Assembly (NCBI GenBank): GCA_021846145.1
Contig: JAJZCJ010000078.1
Coordinates: 1-11,892 of the forward strand
Direction: 5' to 3'
DNA: 11,892 nt
DNA from: Bacillota bacterium
GTDB lineage: Bacteria; Bacillota; Bacilli; Alicyclobacillales; SLC66
Shown here piece by piece: positions 1-6,538 of this stretch (the stretch's first letter is position 1; every line of letters starts with the position of its first letter). The translations under genes and the position numbers were made by a program. The notes below the pieces were generated by a model. It worked only from the letters and a program-made list of their open reading frames with translations, had not been told where the DNA came from and made no database searches.

Positions 1-1163
1 TACGGCAGAATGCGCGAGCCATGAAATCCATTGCCCCCATCGAGGCGCACACCAAACCCGCTGGCTGAACGATAAGCCACAATTCTCCCCGTGTCAGGCA
101 GGAAATTATTCTGCGGATCTTCTGTCGTCACTCTCGCCTGAATAGCAAATCCGCGATGGGTGATACTCGCCTGCGATGCAATCCCAATTTCCGGATCAGC
201 TAGTCGCTTGTTACTGGCGATTTGAATTTGCGACTGCACAATATCGATACCTGTGATCATTTCTGTGACCGTGTGTTCCACTTGTACCCGCGGATTGACC
301 TCAATAAAGTAATACTGGTCATCCTCGTCTAGCAAAAATTCCACCGTGCCAGCATTGTAATAACCGACACTTTTCATTAGTTGCAACGCAGTGTCACAAA
401 TCTCGTCACTTAAGTGACGAGCAAGCATGGACGGTGCCATTTCCACCACTTTTTGATGACGTCGCTGCACGGAACAGTCGCGCTCAAAAAGATGCACGAT
501 GTTGCCGTGTTTGTCACCCAGAATTTGCACTTCAATGTGCTTCGGGTTTTCGACGAGCTTTTCCACATACACACTCGATGCGCCAAATGACGCTTGCGCC
601 TCCGAACTAGCGCGCGCAAACGCATCTTCTAAATCCTGCTCATCACGTACCACGCGCATCCCACGCCCGCCACCGCCGCTGATTGCCTTTAGCATTAGCG
701 GATAACCGTGCGCTTGTGCAAATGCCCGGGCTTCCTCGACATCGACTTCACCATCACTGCCCGGAACCACTGGCACCCCTGCCGCCAACGCCGTGCGCCT
801 AGCTGTTACCTTGTCACCAAAGAGTGCCAGATGTTCAGGACTCGGCCCGATAAAAGTAATTCCTGCCTCATTACACGCCTTTGCAAATTCAGGATTCTCA
901 GAGAGAAATCCATATCCCGGATGAATCGCATCACAATCATGGCGTAACGCCAAGTCAACAATGCCTGGGATATCTAGGTACGCCTCCACAGGCCCTTTAT
1001 CTTCCCCTATCAAATACGCTTCGTCCGCTTTATACCGATGCAGCGATAAGCCATCCTCTTTCGCGTAGATCGCCACCGTACGAATTCCTAATTCTGTGCA
1101 GGCTCTGCAAATGCGAATCGCAATTTCCCCACGATTCGCTACAAGCACCTTCTTAAATGCCAT
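1..1163 (-). CDS. pyc: Pyruvate carboxylase, N-terminal part (cut by window edge)
   Basis: Pyruvate carboxylase makes oxaloacetate from pyruvate, bicarbonate and ATP in the cytoplasm and refills the TCA cycle. About 387 codons are present, covering the biotin carboxylase half; the carboxyltransferase and biotinyl domains lie beyond the left edge. It opens with MAFKKVLVANRGEIAIRICR. The ATP-grasp glycine loop SGGGGRGM is at about residues 162-169, ERDCSVQRRHQK at about 227-238, and FIEVNPRVQVEH around residue 290 holds the metal-binding and catalytic Glu, Asn and Arg. The stretches HRYKADEAYLIGEDKGPVEA and RVTTEDPQNNFLPDTGRI favour Pyc over the separate AccC subunit, but the distal domains needed for proof are not in view. 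The ATG is preceded by AGGGGAG. It lies 26 bp after the M24 peptidase stop with no terminator between, so the two genes are probably cotranscribed. Confidence 0.93.
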   Translation of the reverse strand, partial: MAFKKVLVANRGEIAIRICRACTELGIRTVAIYAKEDGLSLHRYKADEAYLIGEDKGPVEAYLDIPGIVDLALRHDCDAIHPGYGFLSENPEFAKACNEAGITFIGPSPEHLALFGDKVTARRTALAAGVPVVPGSDGEVDVEEARAFAQAHGYPLMLKAISGGGGRGMRVVRDEQDLEDAFARASSEAQASFGASSVYVEKLVENPKHIEVQILGDKHGNIVHLFERDCSVQRRHQKVVEMAPSMLARHLSDEICDTALQLMKSVGYYNAGTVEFLLDEDDQYYFIEVNPRVQVEHTVTEMITGIDIVQSQIQIASNKRLADPEIGIASQASITHRGFAIQARVTTEDPQNNFLPDTGRIVAYRSASGFGVRLDGGNGFHGSRILP

Positions 1164-1189
1164 TGTTTCCACTCCCCTAAATTCTCTCT

Positions 1190-2287
1190 TTATATAATCG
1201 TCAAATCTTTTGTAAATGTGGTAAGAATTTCAGCACCATCTGCTGTCACGACCACATCATCTTCAATTCTAACACCAAACTGATTGGGCAAATAAATTCC
1301 GGGTTCTACCGTGAACACCATGCCAGGCACCAACTCCAACTCGTTACCACCCACAATGCTTGGAAATTCATGCACATCTAAGCCCAGTCCATGCCCCGTG
1401 CGATGGGTAAAATAAGCGCCGAAGCCCGCCTCCTCAATGACCTTACGAGCAGCCGCGTCCACCTGTTCTGCCGTCACCCCCGGTCGAATCACATCTAATG
1501 CGGTGGCTTGCGCTAATTTCACCACTTCATACACATGCTTAGCTTGTTCGCTCACATCGCCAAACGCTAACGTCCTAGTCGTATCTGCCGCATAACCATC
1601 CACCATCGCGCCATAGTCAAAGACGACTAAATCCCGATTGCGAACCTTATCGCTACTGGGTCTGCTGTGTGGCAGTGCACCCCTTGCTCCTGCGCCAACA
1701 ATCGTGTCAAAAGGCACTCCTTCTGAACCCAACATGCGCATCCGATGCTCTAATTCTGCCGCCATTTCCATTTCCGTCATCCCTACTTGAAAAAAAGCCA
1801 GCGATTGCCGCAACGCTTCGTCCACTATCCGCGCCGCTTTTTTTAGTGCCGCCAATTCTGAATCATCTTTAATCAGTCGCAGTCGCATCACAAATTCTTC
1901 AGCCGACGTCAGCACACCCGCACCTATATTAGTTAACAGTTGTACTTCAAACCAGCGCAAATTCAATGGCTCCACCGCCACCTTGTGCGTTGGTTGTATG
2001 CCAAGGCTCGCGATAAATTGCGCCAGCGCCCTACTCGGCCCCTCTTGATCGCTATAAGTGAGGATGTCGTGAAATTTTTCGGCATCAGCGATCCCTTCTG
2101 CCTCTAACTGAGGAAGCAGCAGCACCACCTCTTCCTTACTGTTTAGTCCTAAGAGCGTCAACCGCTCACTGAGGTGTGTTCGTATGCCAGACAGGTAGTA
2201 AAAACTGGCCCCCGGCGCAAAGATAGCATGTGTAAAACCACCTTGTTGAAGTTCAACCAACAATCGACGAATACGCGATTCATGCAA
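1190..2287 (-). CDS. M24 family metallopeptidase, Xaa-Pro aminopeptidase/dipeptidase type
   Basis: A cytoplasmic dinuclear-metal peptidase of the pita-bread fold, probably releasing N-terminal residues next to proline from short peptides. The N-terminal creatinase-like domain covers about residues 1-135 and the catalytic M24 domain follows. The five metal ligands are visible, numbered from the TTG start: D224 (VFDYG), D235 (AADTT), H299 (RTGHGLGLDVHE), E328 (VEPGIY) and E342 (GVRIEDD). At 365 aa it has the usual size of YqhT/PepQ-like proteins. I chose TTG at 2287 because GGAGGGA lies 6 nt before it. The in-frame ATG at 2311 would add 8 residues but has no ribosome-binding site and sits 2 nt after the M6 protease stop. 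The exact substrate cannot be read from the sequence. It lies between a secreted protease gene and pyc in one apparent operon. Confidence 0.9.
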   Translation of the reverse strand: MHESRIRRLLVELQQGGFTHAIFAPGASFYYLSGIRTHLSERLTLLGLNSKEEVVLLLPQLEAEGIADAEKFHDILTYSDQEGPSRALAQFIASLGIQPTHKVAVEPLNLRWFEVQLLTNIGAGVLTSAEEFVMRLRLIKDDSELAALKKAARIVDEALRQSLAFFQVGMTEMEMAAELEHRMRMLGSEGVPFDTIVGAGARGALPHSRPSSDKVRNRDLVVFDYGAMVDGYAADTTRTLAFGDVSEQAKHVYEVVKLAQATALDVIRPGVTAEQVDAAARKVIEEAGFGAYFTHRTGHGLGLDVHEFPSIVGGNELELVPGMVFTVEPGIYLPNQFGVRIEDDVVVTADGAEILTTFTKDLTII

Positions 2288-2293
2288 GACTAT

Positions 2294-2300
2294 TCCCTCC
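2294..2300 (-). promoter_or_regulatory. Ribosome-binding site that decides the M24 peptidase start
   Basis: GGAGGGA reads on the minus strand inside the codons that would follow ATG 2311 or ATG 2302, and 6 nt before TTG 2287. A strong Shine-Dalgarno at this place makes sense only for the TTG start. No comparable site precedes either ATG. Confidence 0.7.
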
Positions 2301-2313
2301 ATTTCTATCATAA

Positions 2314-3996
2314 CTAGTTTATTATTGTAAAATACGCCAGTGCAGATAGTCCCTGATAGGTGACACTCAGGTTCACTTGTCCAGGCGATAAAAATTTGAC
2401 GTGTCTACCCTGCCATTGCACATTTGCTGTGCTCGTCCACGTGGCTTTCATGGTCACGTCGGTGGTCACTCCGTCATGCGTATAGTCAGCGACCAACGGG
2501 ACAGATGTTCCCTGACTAACGGTCAACCCTGTTTTCGGCCTAGGAATCACCAGCGAACTACCACTTTGCACATCCTGTACGTCAAAAGTAGCCCATTTCG
2601 TTGCCGGATTCACTGAAATATTCGTGATGTTCATCCCCAAAAACTGCCCACCCCACAGTTTGTTTGACGGCTTGCTGCTTGCTGTAAATTGATTGTTCTG
2701 TTGACTAGGATAGGCGTCTTGGTAATTAGTAACGTCTCCTTCAGGCTGTTTTAGATCATTCGTATTGCCTGCACTCATAATGGCCACATCATAATGATGA
2801 GAACGATTCTGGCTCGGATCATCCAGTACGTCATTTGTCCAGTCGTAACTGCTTGGCTGCACCCCCAACGCGTCAATCCGCCAGATAAAGACTCCGGAAT
2901 CCGGGATGGCTACGTCGACACCGAGCGCTTCCTCATTGGATAGAAGGAAGTATTCATTGCTGTCATTCAATGGGTTCAATCGATACACGACAGGTGATGT
3001 CTCCAGTGGCGCAAGCGGAACACCCGTTTCACTCTCGGAAATCGCAGTGGGTCGAACCCAGTTCAGAAACATCAGTGAAAAAGGATCAAGTCCTGAAGGT
3101 TGATCCCCTGCTGGATACCCATTCCAATTACCAGTTCCCATCAGCGAAAAAGGACCAACCCCCTGCCCTGCATTAGCAGAGCCAGACACATCATACAGAT
3201 CCATCAATCCCATGAGATGTCCAAATTCATGCGCAAGTACCCCCAATGTAACAGGATCTCCACTAAAATCATCTAACTCAGGCACTAGATCATAAGCATT
3301 GACTACCGCCACATCAGTAGACATCGGCGTTCTTGTGCCAAATTTATCTAAGGAAATTTTTATCGGGTATTGCAAATTAGATTCTACTGGCCAAATTAAG
3401 TTTTTATTGGTTGGCTCGACATCAGCACCATACCCACTAAAAACAATAGCAAAATAAGGAATTTCCTCATTCACCACATAAGGCTTAAAATCAAAGTGAT
3501 CCTTCACCAGTTGTTTGATCACATCTGCTACCACGCCATCGTCATTATTGGGAAAATTACCGCTTGAGCCATTGTCCGTCCGCGCATAATAAGATTCAGA
3601 ATGTGGCAACTGCAGAAATTTCCCCGGATGAAGTGGGTCTCCCACCACCTGTCCAGTGACTTGCAATTGTCCATAAGAAACCTGTTTATAATAACTTGCG
3701 ACAGAATGATGATTACCAAAATATAAATTTTGAAACACGGAAAGGAGCTTGGTCGCTGGCTTCCCTAAAAAAGAAGCACACACCACCAGCATCATCGCTT
3801 TTTGCTTGGGCGCTGTCCTAGAGGAAGTCAGGCGAACCGTATGTAATGGCGCAGCCATAGCTTTTGGAACCATCGGCTGAACATAAGCTGCTGTTTTCAT
3901 CACATGGGAAGAATAAATAGGGGATATAAAAATAGTAACGAAAGCCATGCTAACAGCAATGGCAATTTTCCCCTTCGCGAACCAACTGCCGCTCAT
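2314..3996 (-). CDS. Secreted M6-family zinc metalloprotease with C-terminal Ig-like domain
   Basis: An extracellular protease of the immune inhibitor A-like M6 family. Residues 1-9 are polar and basic, and residues 10-30 form the hydrophobic core of a signal peptide; the cleavage site is unclear. A typical M6 N-terminal block (SVASYYKQVSYGQLQVTGQV) precedes the zinc motif HEFGHLMGLMD at residues 256-266 (H256, E257, H260, D266). The Met-turn SLMGTG has its Met at 286, followed by a typical LDPFSLMFLNWV segment. The last 75 or so residues (ATWTSTANVQW, LSPGQVNLSVTYQG) resemble a bacterial Ig-like Big_2 domain, which may aid binding to the surface or substrate. The 560-aa start at 3996 has GGGGGAG 5 nt upstream; the open frame runs 23 codons further but that stretch contains the promoter. 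The stop is next to the M24 peptidase gene. The substrate is unknown. Confidence 0.9.
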   Translation of the reverse strand: MSGSWFAKGKIAIAVSMAFVTIFISPIYSSHVMKTAAYVQPMVPKAMAAPLHTVRLTSSRTAPKQKAMMLVVCASFLGKPATKLLSVFQNLYFGNHHSVASYYKQVSYGQLQVTGQVVGDPLHPGKFLQLPHSESYYARTDNGSSGNFPNNDDGVVADVIKQLVKDHFDFKPYVVNEEIPYFAIVFSGYGADVEPTNKNLIWPVESNLQYPIKISLDKFGTRTPMSTDVAVVNAYDLVPELDDFSGDPVTLGVLAHEFGHLMGLMDLYDVSGSANAGQGVGPFSLMGTGNWNGYPAGDQPSGLDPFSLMFLNWVRPTAISESETGVPLAPLETSPVVYRLNPLNDSNEYFLLSNEEALGVDVAIPDSGVFIWRIDALGVQPSSYDWTNDVLDDPSQNRSHHYDVAIMSAGNTNDLKQPEGDVTNYQDAYPSQQNNQFTASSKPSNKLWGGQFLGMNITNISVNPATKWATFDVQDVQSGSSLVIPRPKTGLTVSQGTSVPLVADYTHDGVTTDVTMKATWTSTANVQWQGRHVKFLSPGQVNLSVTYQGLSALAYFTIIN

Positions 3997-4001
3997 ATAC
4001 A

Positions 4002-4008
4002 CTCCCCC
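4002..4008 (-). promoter_or_regulatory. Ribosome-binding site that decides the M6 protease start
   Basis: GGGGGAG on the minus strand lies 5 nt upstream of ATG 3996, directly before a signal peptide. It rules against the longer frame that opens at 4065, which would have to be translated from RNA starting upstream of the promoter seen here. Confidence 0.8.
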
Positions 4009-4018
4009 AGCGTCAATT

Positions 4019-4027
4019 ATTATATCA
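4019..4027 (-). promoter_or_regulatory. Extended -10 promoter of the M6 protease operon
   Basis: The minus strand reads TGATATAAT, a perfect TGnTATAAT extended -10 element. No good -35 hexamer lies 17 nt upstream, as is tolerated for extended -10 promoters. Transcription would begin near 4012 and leave a 5' leader of about 16 nt holding the ribosome-binding site. The element begins 9 nt after the T-run of the preceding terminator, so this is a clean transcription boundary. Confidence 0.7.
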
Positions 4028-4035
4028 TGAAATTC

Positions 4036-4073
4036 AAAAAGCACGGTGAACCAATGAGGCCCCACCGTGCTTT
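4036..4073 (-). terminator. Intrinsic terminator after the Tag-like gene
   Basis: An 11-bp perfect stem (AAAGCACGGTG at 4073-4063 pairing with CACCGTGCTTT at 4048-4038) with a 14-nt loop is followed by five T residues and GAATTT. It begins 11 nt after the TAA of the Tag-like gene and sits before the M6 protease promoter. Confidence 0.88.
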
Positions 4074-4083
4074 ATTACTCCAC

Positions 4084-4515
4084 TTACGCAATATACATCG
4101 CAACACGCAGATCCTCAAATAACGCATGAGCTGCGCTTTCCCCTACCAGTTGAAAAACCAACTTAAATTCCCCTTCTAAGCTGCGTTTGCTATGGTCCTG
4201 CACAAATTGCAAAAAGTGAGATAATGACCCATACTCTGCAATTAGTTGCCTGCACACTTTTGCATTTTCAACTGTTGCCATCACCTTGCGCGCATTTTTA
4301 ATAATCGGAGAATCCTTTGCAAGCAATCGTTCAATGTCTGTTTCATCAAATTCAGCCACTTTTGCAATCGCAAAACCGCAAAAAGCCTCTTTAAAACATC
4401 CCCATTTGCGTTCCACTACGCCGCGATGAAACCCTGTATAAAAAACCACTTTCGTCAAAATCTCAAAAAAGAAATCATCGCTTTTATTCATCACTTCGGT
4501 CATGACATCAGCCAT
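4084..4515 (-). CDS. Small divergent methyladenine glycosylase (Tag)-like HhH protein
   Basis: A 143-aa protein resembling the core of DNA-3-methyladenine glycosylase I (Tag, usually about 185-200 aa), a base-excision repair enzyme. Residues about 15-105 align by eye: FEILTK, the segment VVERKWGCFKEAFCGFAIAK, FDETDIERLLAKDSPIIKNA (helix-hairpin-helix region), then VENAK and YGSLSHFLQFVQDH. The family's N-terminal Zn ligands (a Cys and a His in Tag) and the C-terminal His/Cys pair are missing. The position of E. coli Tag Glu38 is Val here, and the LSW motif reads FHR. It may therefore be inactive, have another substrate, or belong to a reduced subfamily. The start has GGTGGAGG 7 nt upstream. 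It stands apart from the next upstream gene by a 127-bp gap in which I see no convincing promoter, and it ends in a strong terminator. Confidence 0.75.
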   Translation of the reverse strand: MADVMTEVMNKSDDFFFEILTKVVFYTGFHRGVVERKWGCFKEAFCGFAIAKVAEFDETDIERLLAKDSPIIKNARKVMATVENAKVCRQLIAEYGSLSHFLQFVQDHSKRSLEGEFKLVFQLVGESAAHALFEDLRVAMYIA

Positions 4516-4642
4516 GCGCCTGCCTCCACCAAGAAAGGGCCCTTTTCATTTCTCGGTACCTACAAACAAGCATAATGTAATTGTTCACAACTGGCGATCA
4601 TGTTTTGTAAATAATCGTACGGATGGTAAATCAAGTGCACAT

Positions 4643-5122
4643 TTACCGTTGACGTCGAGAAAAAAGCCGTTTATGCTTTTTCATTCTTGCGACGAGCAGT
4701 CGTTTTTTTTTCAATACAAATGCAGCAATCGCGGCGATGACCAGTATAATCCATATGTAACTCGCTGGGCCTAATACTTCTGATTCATAAACAGGTTCAA
4801 AAGTGACTGTACTTGGGGTATGACCTGCAAGCGCAACAAACACACCGTCCGCCGCAAAAGTGGAAGAATCTTCGGGGATGGTCACATATTGATAAGCATC
4901 ATAAAATTTCATGGAGCCATTGGTGTTCGAGCCACCATAACGCCAATCGCCAATCACTGACTGACCAATAGTAACTTGGCGAAGAAATGGATTGGCGGGC
5001 TGAAACGGATCAACAGATACAATGATCCACATGAGAAAGGCAAAAATAGCTCCGATGACCAAAATCACCATCAATAACGACCTCGGTGCTCGCTTCTTGG
5101 CACGCAAAAAGCTCTTATGCAC
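4643..5122 (-). CDS. Hypothetical small protein with two membrane segments
   Basis: I do not recognise this 159-aa protein. A short basic N-terminus (KSFLRAKKRAPR) precedes a membrane segment at about residues 16-36. A soluble region of about 80 residues rich in G, S, T and aromatic residues follows (QSVIGDWRYGGSNTNG, ADGVFVALAGHTPSTVTF), probably beta-rich. A second membrane segment lies at about 120-136, then a strongly basic tail (LKKKRLLVARMKKHKRLFSR). By the positive-inside rule both ends are cytoplasmic and the middle faces outside. The start is GTG at 5122 with GGAGG 7 nt upstream. The codons of LKKKR contain a run of nine A residues, a possible slippage site that would alter only the basic tail. 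There is no LPXTG or lipobox motif. It lies downstream of crh and may be a distal member of that operon. Confidence 0.75.
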   Translation of the reverse strand: MHKSFLRAKKRAPRSLLMVILVIGAIFAFLMWIIVSVDPFQPANPFLRQVTIGQSVIGDWRYGGSNTNGSMKFYDAYQYVTIPEDSSTFAADGVFVALAGHTPSTVTFEPVYESEVLGPASYIWIILVIAAIAAFVLKKKRLLVARMKKHKRLFSRRQR

Positions 5123-5140
5123 CTCATCGCCTCCATGCTG

Positions 5141-5160
5141 GGACTGATCAAAAACAGTCC
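5141..5160 (-). other. Short inverted repeat before the two-TM gene
   Basis: GGACTG and CAGTCC flank an 8-nt loop that contains five T residues, 6 nt upstream of the GGAGG ribosome-binding site of the two-TM gene. It is too weak to be called a terminator for crh, and no T-run follows it. It could be a leader hairpin or chance. Confidence 0.3.
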
Positions 5161-5212
5161 TACAAAAGCGTATGATCGCATCGATATGAACATTCGATAA
5201 ATCAGATATTCA

Positions 5213-5470
5213 CTATTCTTCTTTCATCACCATTACCGCTAATCTTTCTACCGCCTGATCCCCATCCGAACCGCTTGCCCGTAGCGTAATTAACGCACCG
5301 TGAGGAATAACTAACGACATCACACCCATAATGCTTTTCGCATTTACGGATTTTCCGTCTTTTTCTAAGAATACTTCACTGCTGAATTTATTCGCTTCTT
5401 GTACAAATAACGCGGCTTGACGGGCCTGCAAACCTGATTTCAAATTCACCGTCGCGGTACGCTCTGCCAC
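5213..5470 (-). CDS. crh: Crh, catabolite repression HPr-like protein
   Basis: An 85-aa cytoplasmic HPr paralogue. HPr uses His15 to relay phosphate in the PTS. Here residue 15 is Gln (SGLQARQAALF), as in Bacillus Crh, so it cannot act as a PTS phosphocarrier. Ser46, the target of HPr kinase, is kept in NAKSIMGVMSL. Crh phosphorylated at this serine serves as a CcpA corepressor, and B. subtilis Crh also binds methylglyoxal synthase. The length matches the family. The start is GTG at 5470, preceded by AGGGGGAG. It follows whiA by 83 bp, an interval with its own likely promoter and a palindrome, so it can probably be expressed apart from the upstream operon. No clear terminator follows. Confidence 0.93.
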   Translation of the reverse strand: MAERTATVNLKSGLQARQAALFVQEANKFSSEVFLEKDGKSVNAKSIMGVMSLVIPHGALITLRASGSDGDQAVERLAVMVMKEE

Positions 5471-5516
5471 AAAATGCTCCCCCTATGCTACAAACCATTT
5501 TCAAATATAATACGTG

Positions 5517-5527
5517 GTGATTATCAC
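5517..5527. promoter_or_regulatory. Perfect 11-bp palindrome at the crh transcription start
   Basis: GTGATTATCAC is a perfect inverted repeat (GTGAT/ATCAC around one central base). It starts directly after the crh -10 hexamer and covers the predicted start site, a place where a bound repressor would block transcription. It does not match the Crp/Fnr half-site spacing, nor a cre or Fur box. The binding protein is unknown. Confidence 0.45.
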
Positions 5528-5556
5528 ATTATAGCAGAGCAAATCCACCCTGACTA
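5528..5556 (-). promoter_or_regulatory. Promoter of crh within the whiA-crh interval
   Basis: The minus strand shows -35 TAGTCA (5556-5551), a 17-nt spacer and -10 TATAAT (5533-5528), preceded by TGC to form the extended -10 TGCTATAAT. The -35 overlaps the whiA stop codon. The predicted start near 5521 leaves about 50 nt of leader before the crh GTG. Confidence 0.65.
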
Positions 5557-6501
5557 CGATTCTAAATAGTTTTGCCGATCTGCACGAATCTTTTTTGCAA
5601 TTTCATCTAATTTTCGCAATCGATGATTAAGTCCTGACTTGCTAACTCGTTCAGGCAATACCTCACACAACTCTTGCAACGTAATTTCAGGATACTGTAA
5701 TCGTTTTTCAGCCACGACCTGCAATTTGCGCGGCAATTTATTTAAACCCACCCGCGCTTCAATTAGGCGAATGTTCTCCATTTGACGAACCGCAGCCGAA
5801 ATCGTCTTGTTTAGATTAGCTGTCTCACAATTGACCAAACGATTCACCTGATTGCGCATCCCTTTGACAATTCGCACTTCTTCAAAATGCAACACGGCCT
5901 GATGAGCACCGATTAAACCAAGAAATTCAACAATTTTCTCGCCTTCTTTCAAATAGATAATATGCCCTTTTTTGCGTTCAATCTCTTTCGCATGCAGTCT
6001 AAACCCTTGCAACAATTTGAGTAAATGATCCACCTGCTGCGTGTTTTTATTGGAAATTTCCAAGTGGTACGTGTGACTTTCTGGATCGTTCACCGAACCA
6101 CTGGCCAAAAAAGCACCTCGCATATACGATTTTTTACAGCAAGTTTGCGTAATGAACCCTTCCGGCATACGATGAACGAGTTGCTCGCCATCATATAAAC
6201 CCAGCGAATGCAAAAATGGTTCTACATCCCAACGCATACGTATGATATACACGTTATTTTTCTTTAAGCGCATTTTTTTTTGCACTAACACTTCAAGCGA
6301 ACCTGCATACACGCTTTTCCACAACGTATACGCTCTACGCGCAATAGCGGCATTTTCCGTAGACAGATCCAATACTTTGCCGTTATCCCATTCATGCAGC
6401 GCACCAGCATGCTGAATTAGTGCAATTAACTCTGATTGTTCACAACATGGTGTACTCGCCACCTGAGTCAACTCTTTTTTCGTTCGCGACGCAAAAGACA
6501 T
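5554..6501 (-). CDS. whiA: WhiA, DNA-binding cell-division/sporulation regulator
   Basis: A 315-aa WhiA protein, the normal length. It begins MSFASRTKKELTQVA, typical of the family. The N-terminal two-thirds form the degenerate LAGLIDADG homing-endonuclease-like fold (KKSYMRGAFLASGSVNDPES, and SNKNTQQVDHLLKLLQGFRL). A C-terminal helix-turn-helix covers about residues 225-310 (NLNKTISAAVRQMENIRLIE, then RVSKSGLNHRLRKLDEIAKK). In Streptomyces WhiA controls sporulation septation with WhiB; in B. subtilis it binds DNA and affects division and chromosome segregation, although it does not act as a clear transcription factor there. The ATG has AAGAAGG about 9 nt upstream. It lies 37 bp downstream of yvcK with no terminator between, so it is in the same operon. 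The start of crh follows after 83 bp. Confidence 0.95.
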   Translation of the reverse strand: MSFASRTKKELTQVASTPCCEQSELIALIQHAGALHEWDNGKVLDLSTENAAIARRAYTLWKSVYAGSLEVLVQKKMRLKKNNVYIIRMRWDVEPFLHSLGLYDGEQLVHRMPEGFITQTCCKKSYMRGAFLASGSVNDPESHTYHLEISNKNTQQVDHLLKLLQGFRLHAKEIERKKGHIIYLKEGEKIVEFLGLIGAHQAVLHFEEVRIVKGMRNQVNRLVNCETANLNKTISAAVRQMENIRLIEARVGLNKLPRKLQVVAEKRLQYPEITLQELCEVLPERVSKSGLNHRLRKLDEIAKKIRADRQNYLES

Positions 6502-6538
6502 TGAGCCAACCTTCTTTCAAACCATCACTTAGCGAGAT

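Noticed and set aside
3997..4065. N-terminal extension of the M6 protease to 4065
   Set aside because: This stretch contains the preceding terminator's T-run and the extended -10 promoter. The shorter start has a strong ribosome-binding site directly before a signal peptide.
4534..4545. 12-bp perfect palindrome AAAGGGCCCTTT upstream of the Tag-like gene
   Set aside because: It has no loop and no T-run, so it is not a terminator. It contains a common restriction-type hexamer, and no promoter could be placed next to it.
4516..4642. Promoter for the Tag-like gene
   Set aside because: TTGATT with TTTACA at 17 nt is the best pair found, and the -10 is poor. Not strong enough to report.
5128..5212. 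Terminator after crh
   Set aside because: Only short stems (5-6 bp) with no following T-run are present, so termination here is not supported.
5213..5470. Reading this gene as ptsH (HPr)
   Set aside because: Residue 15 is Gln rather than the phosphorylated His, and it lies behind whiA, the usual place of crh; ptsH normally precedes ptsI.
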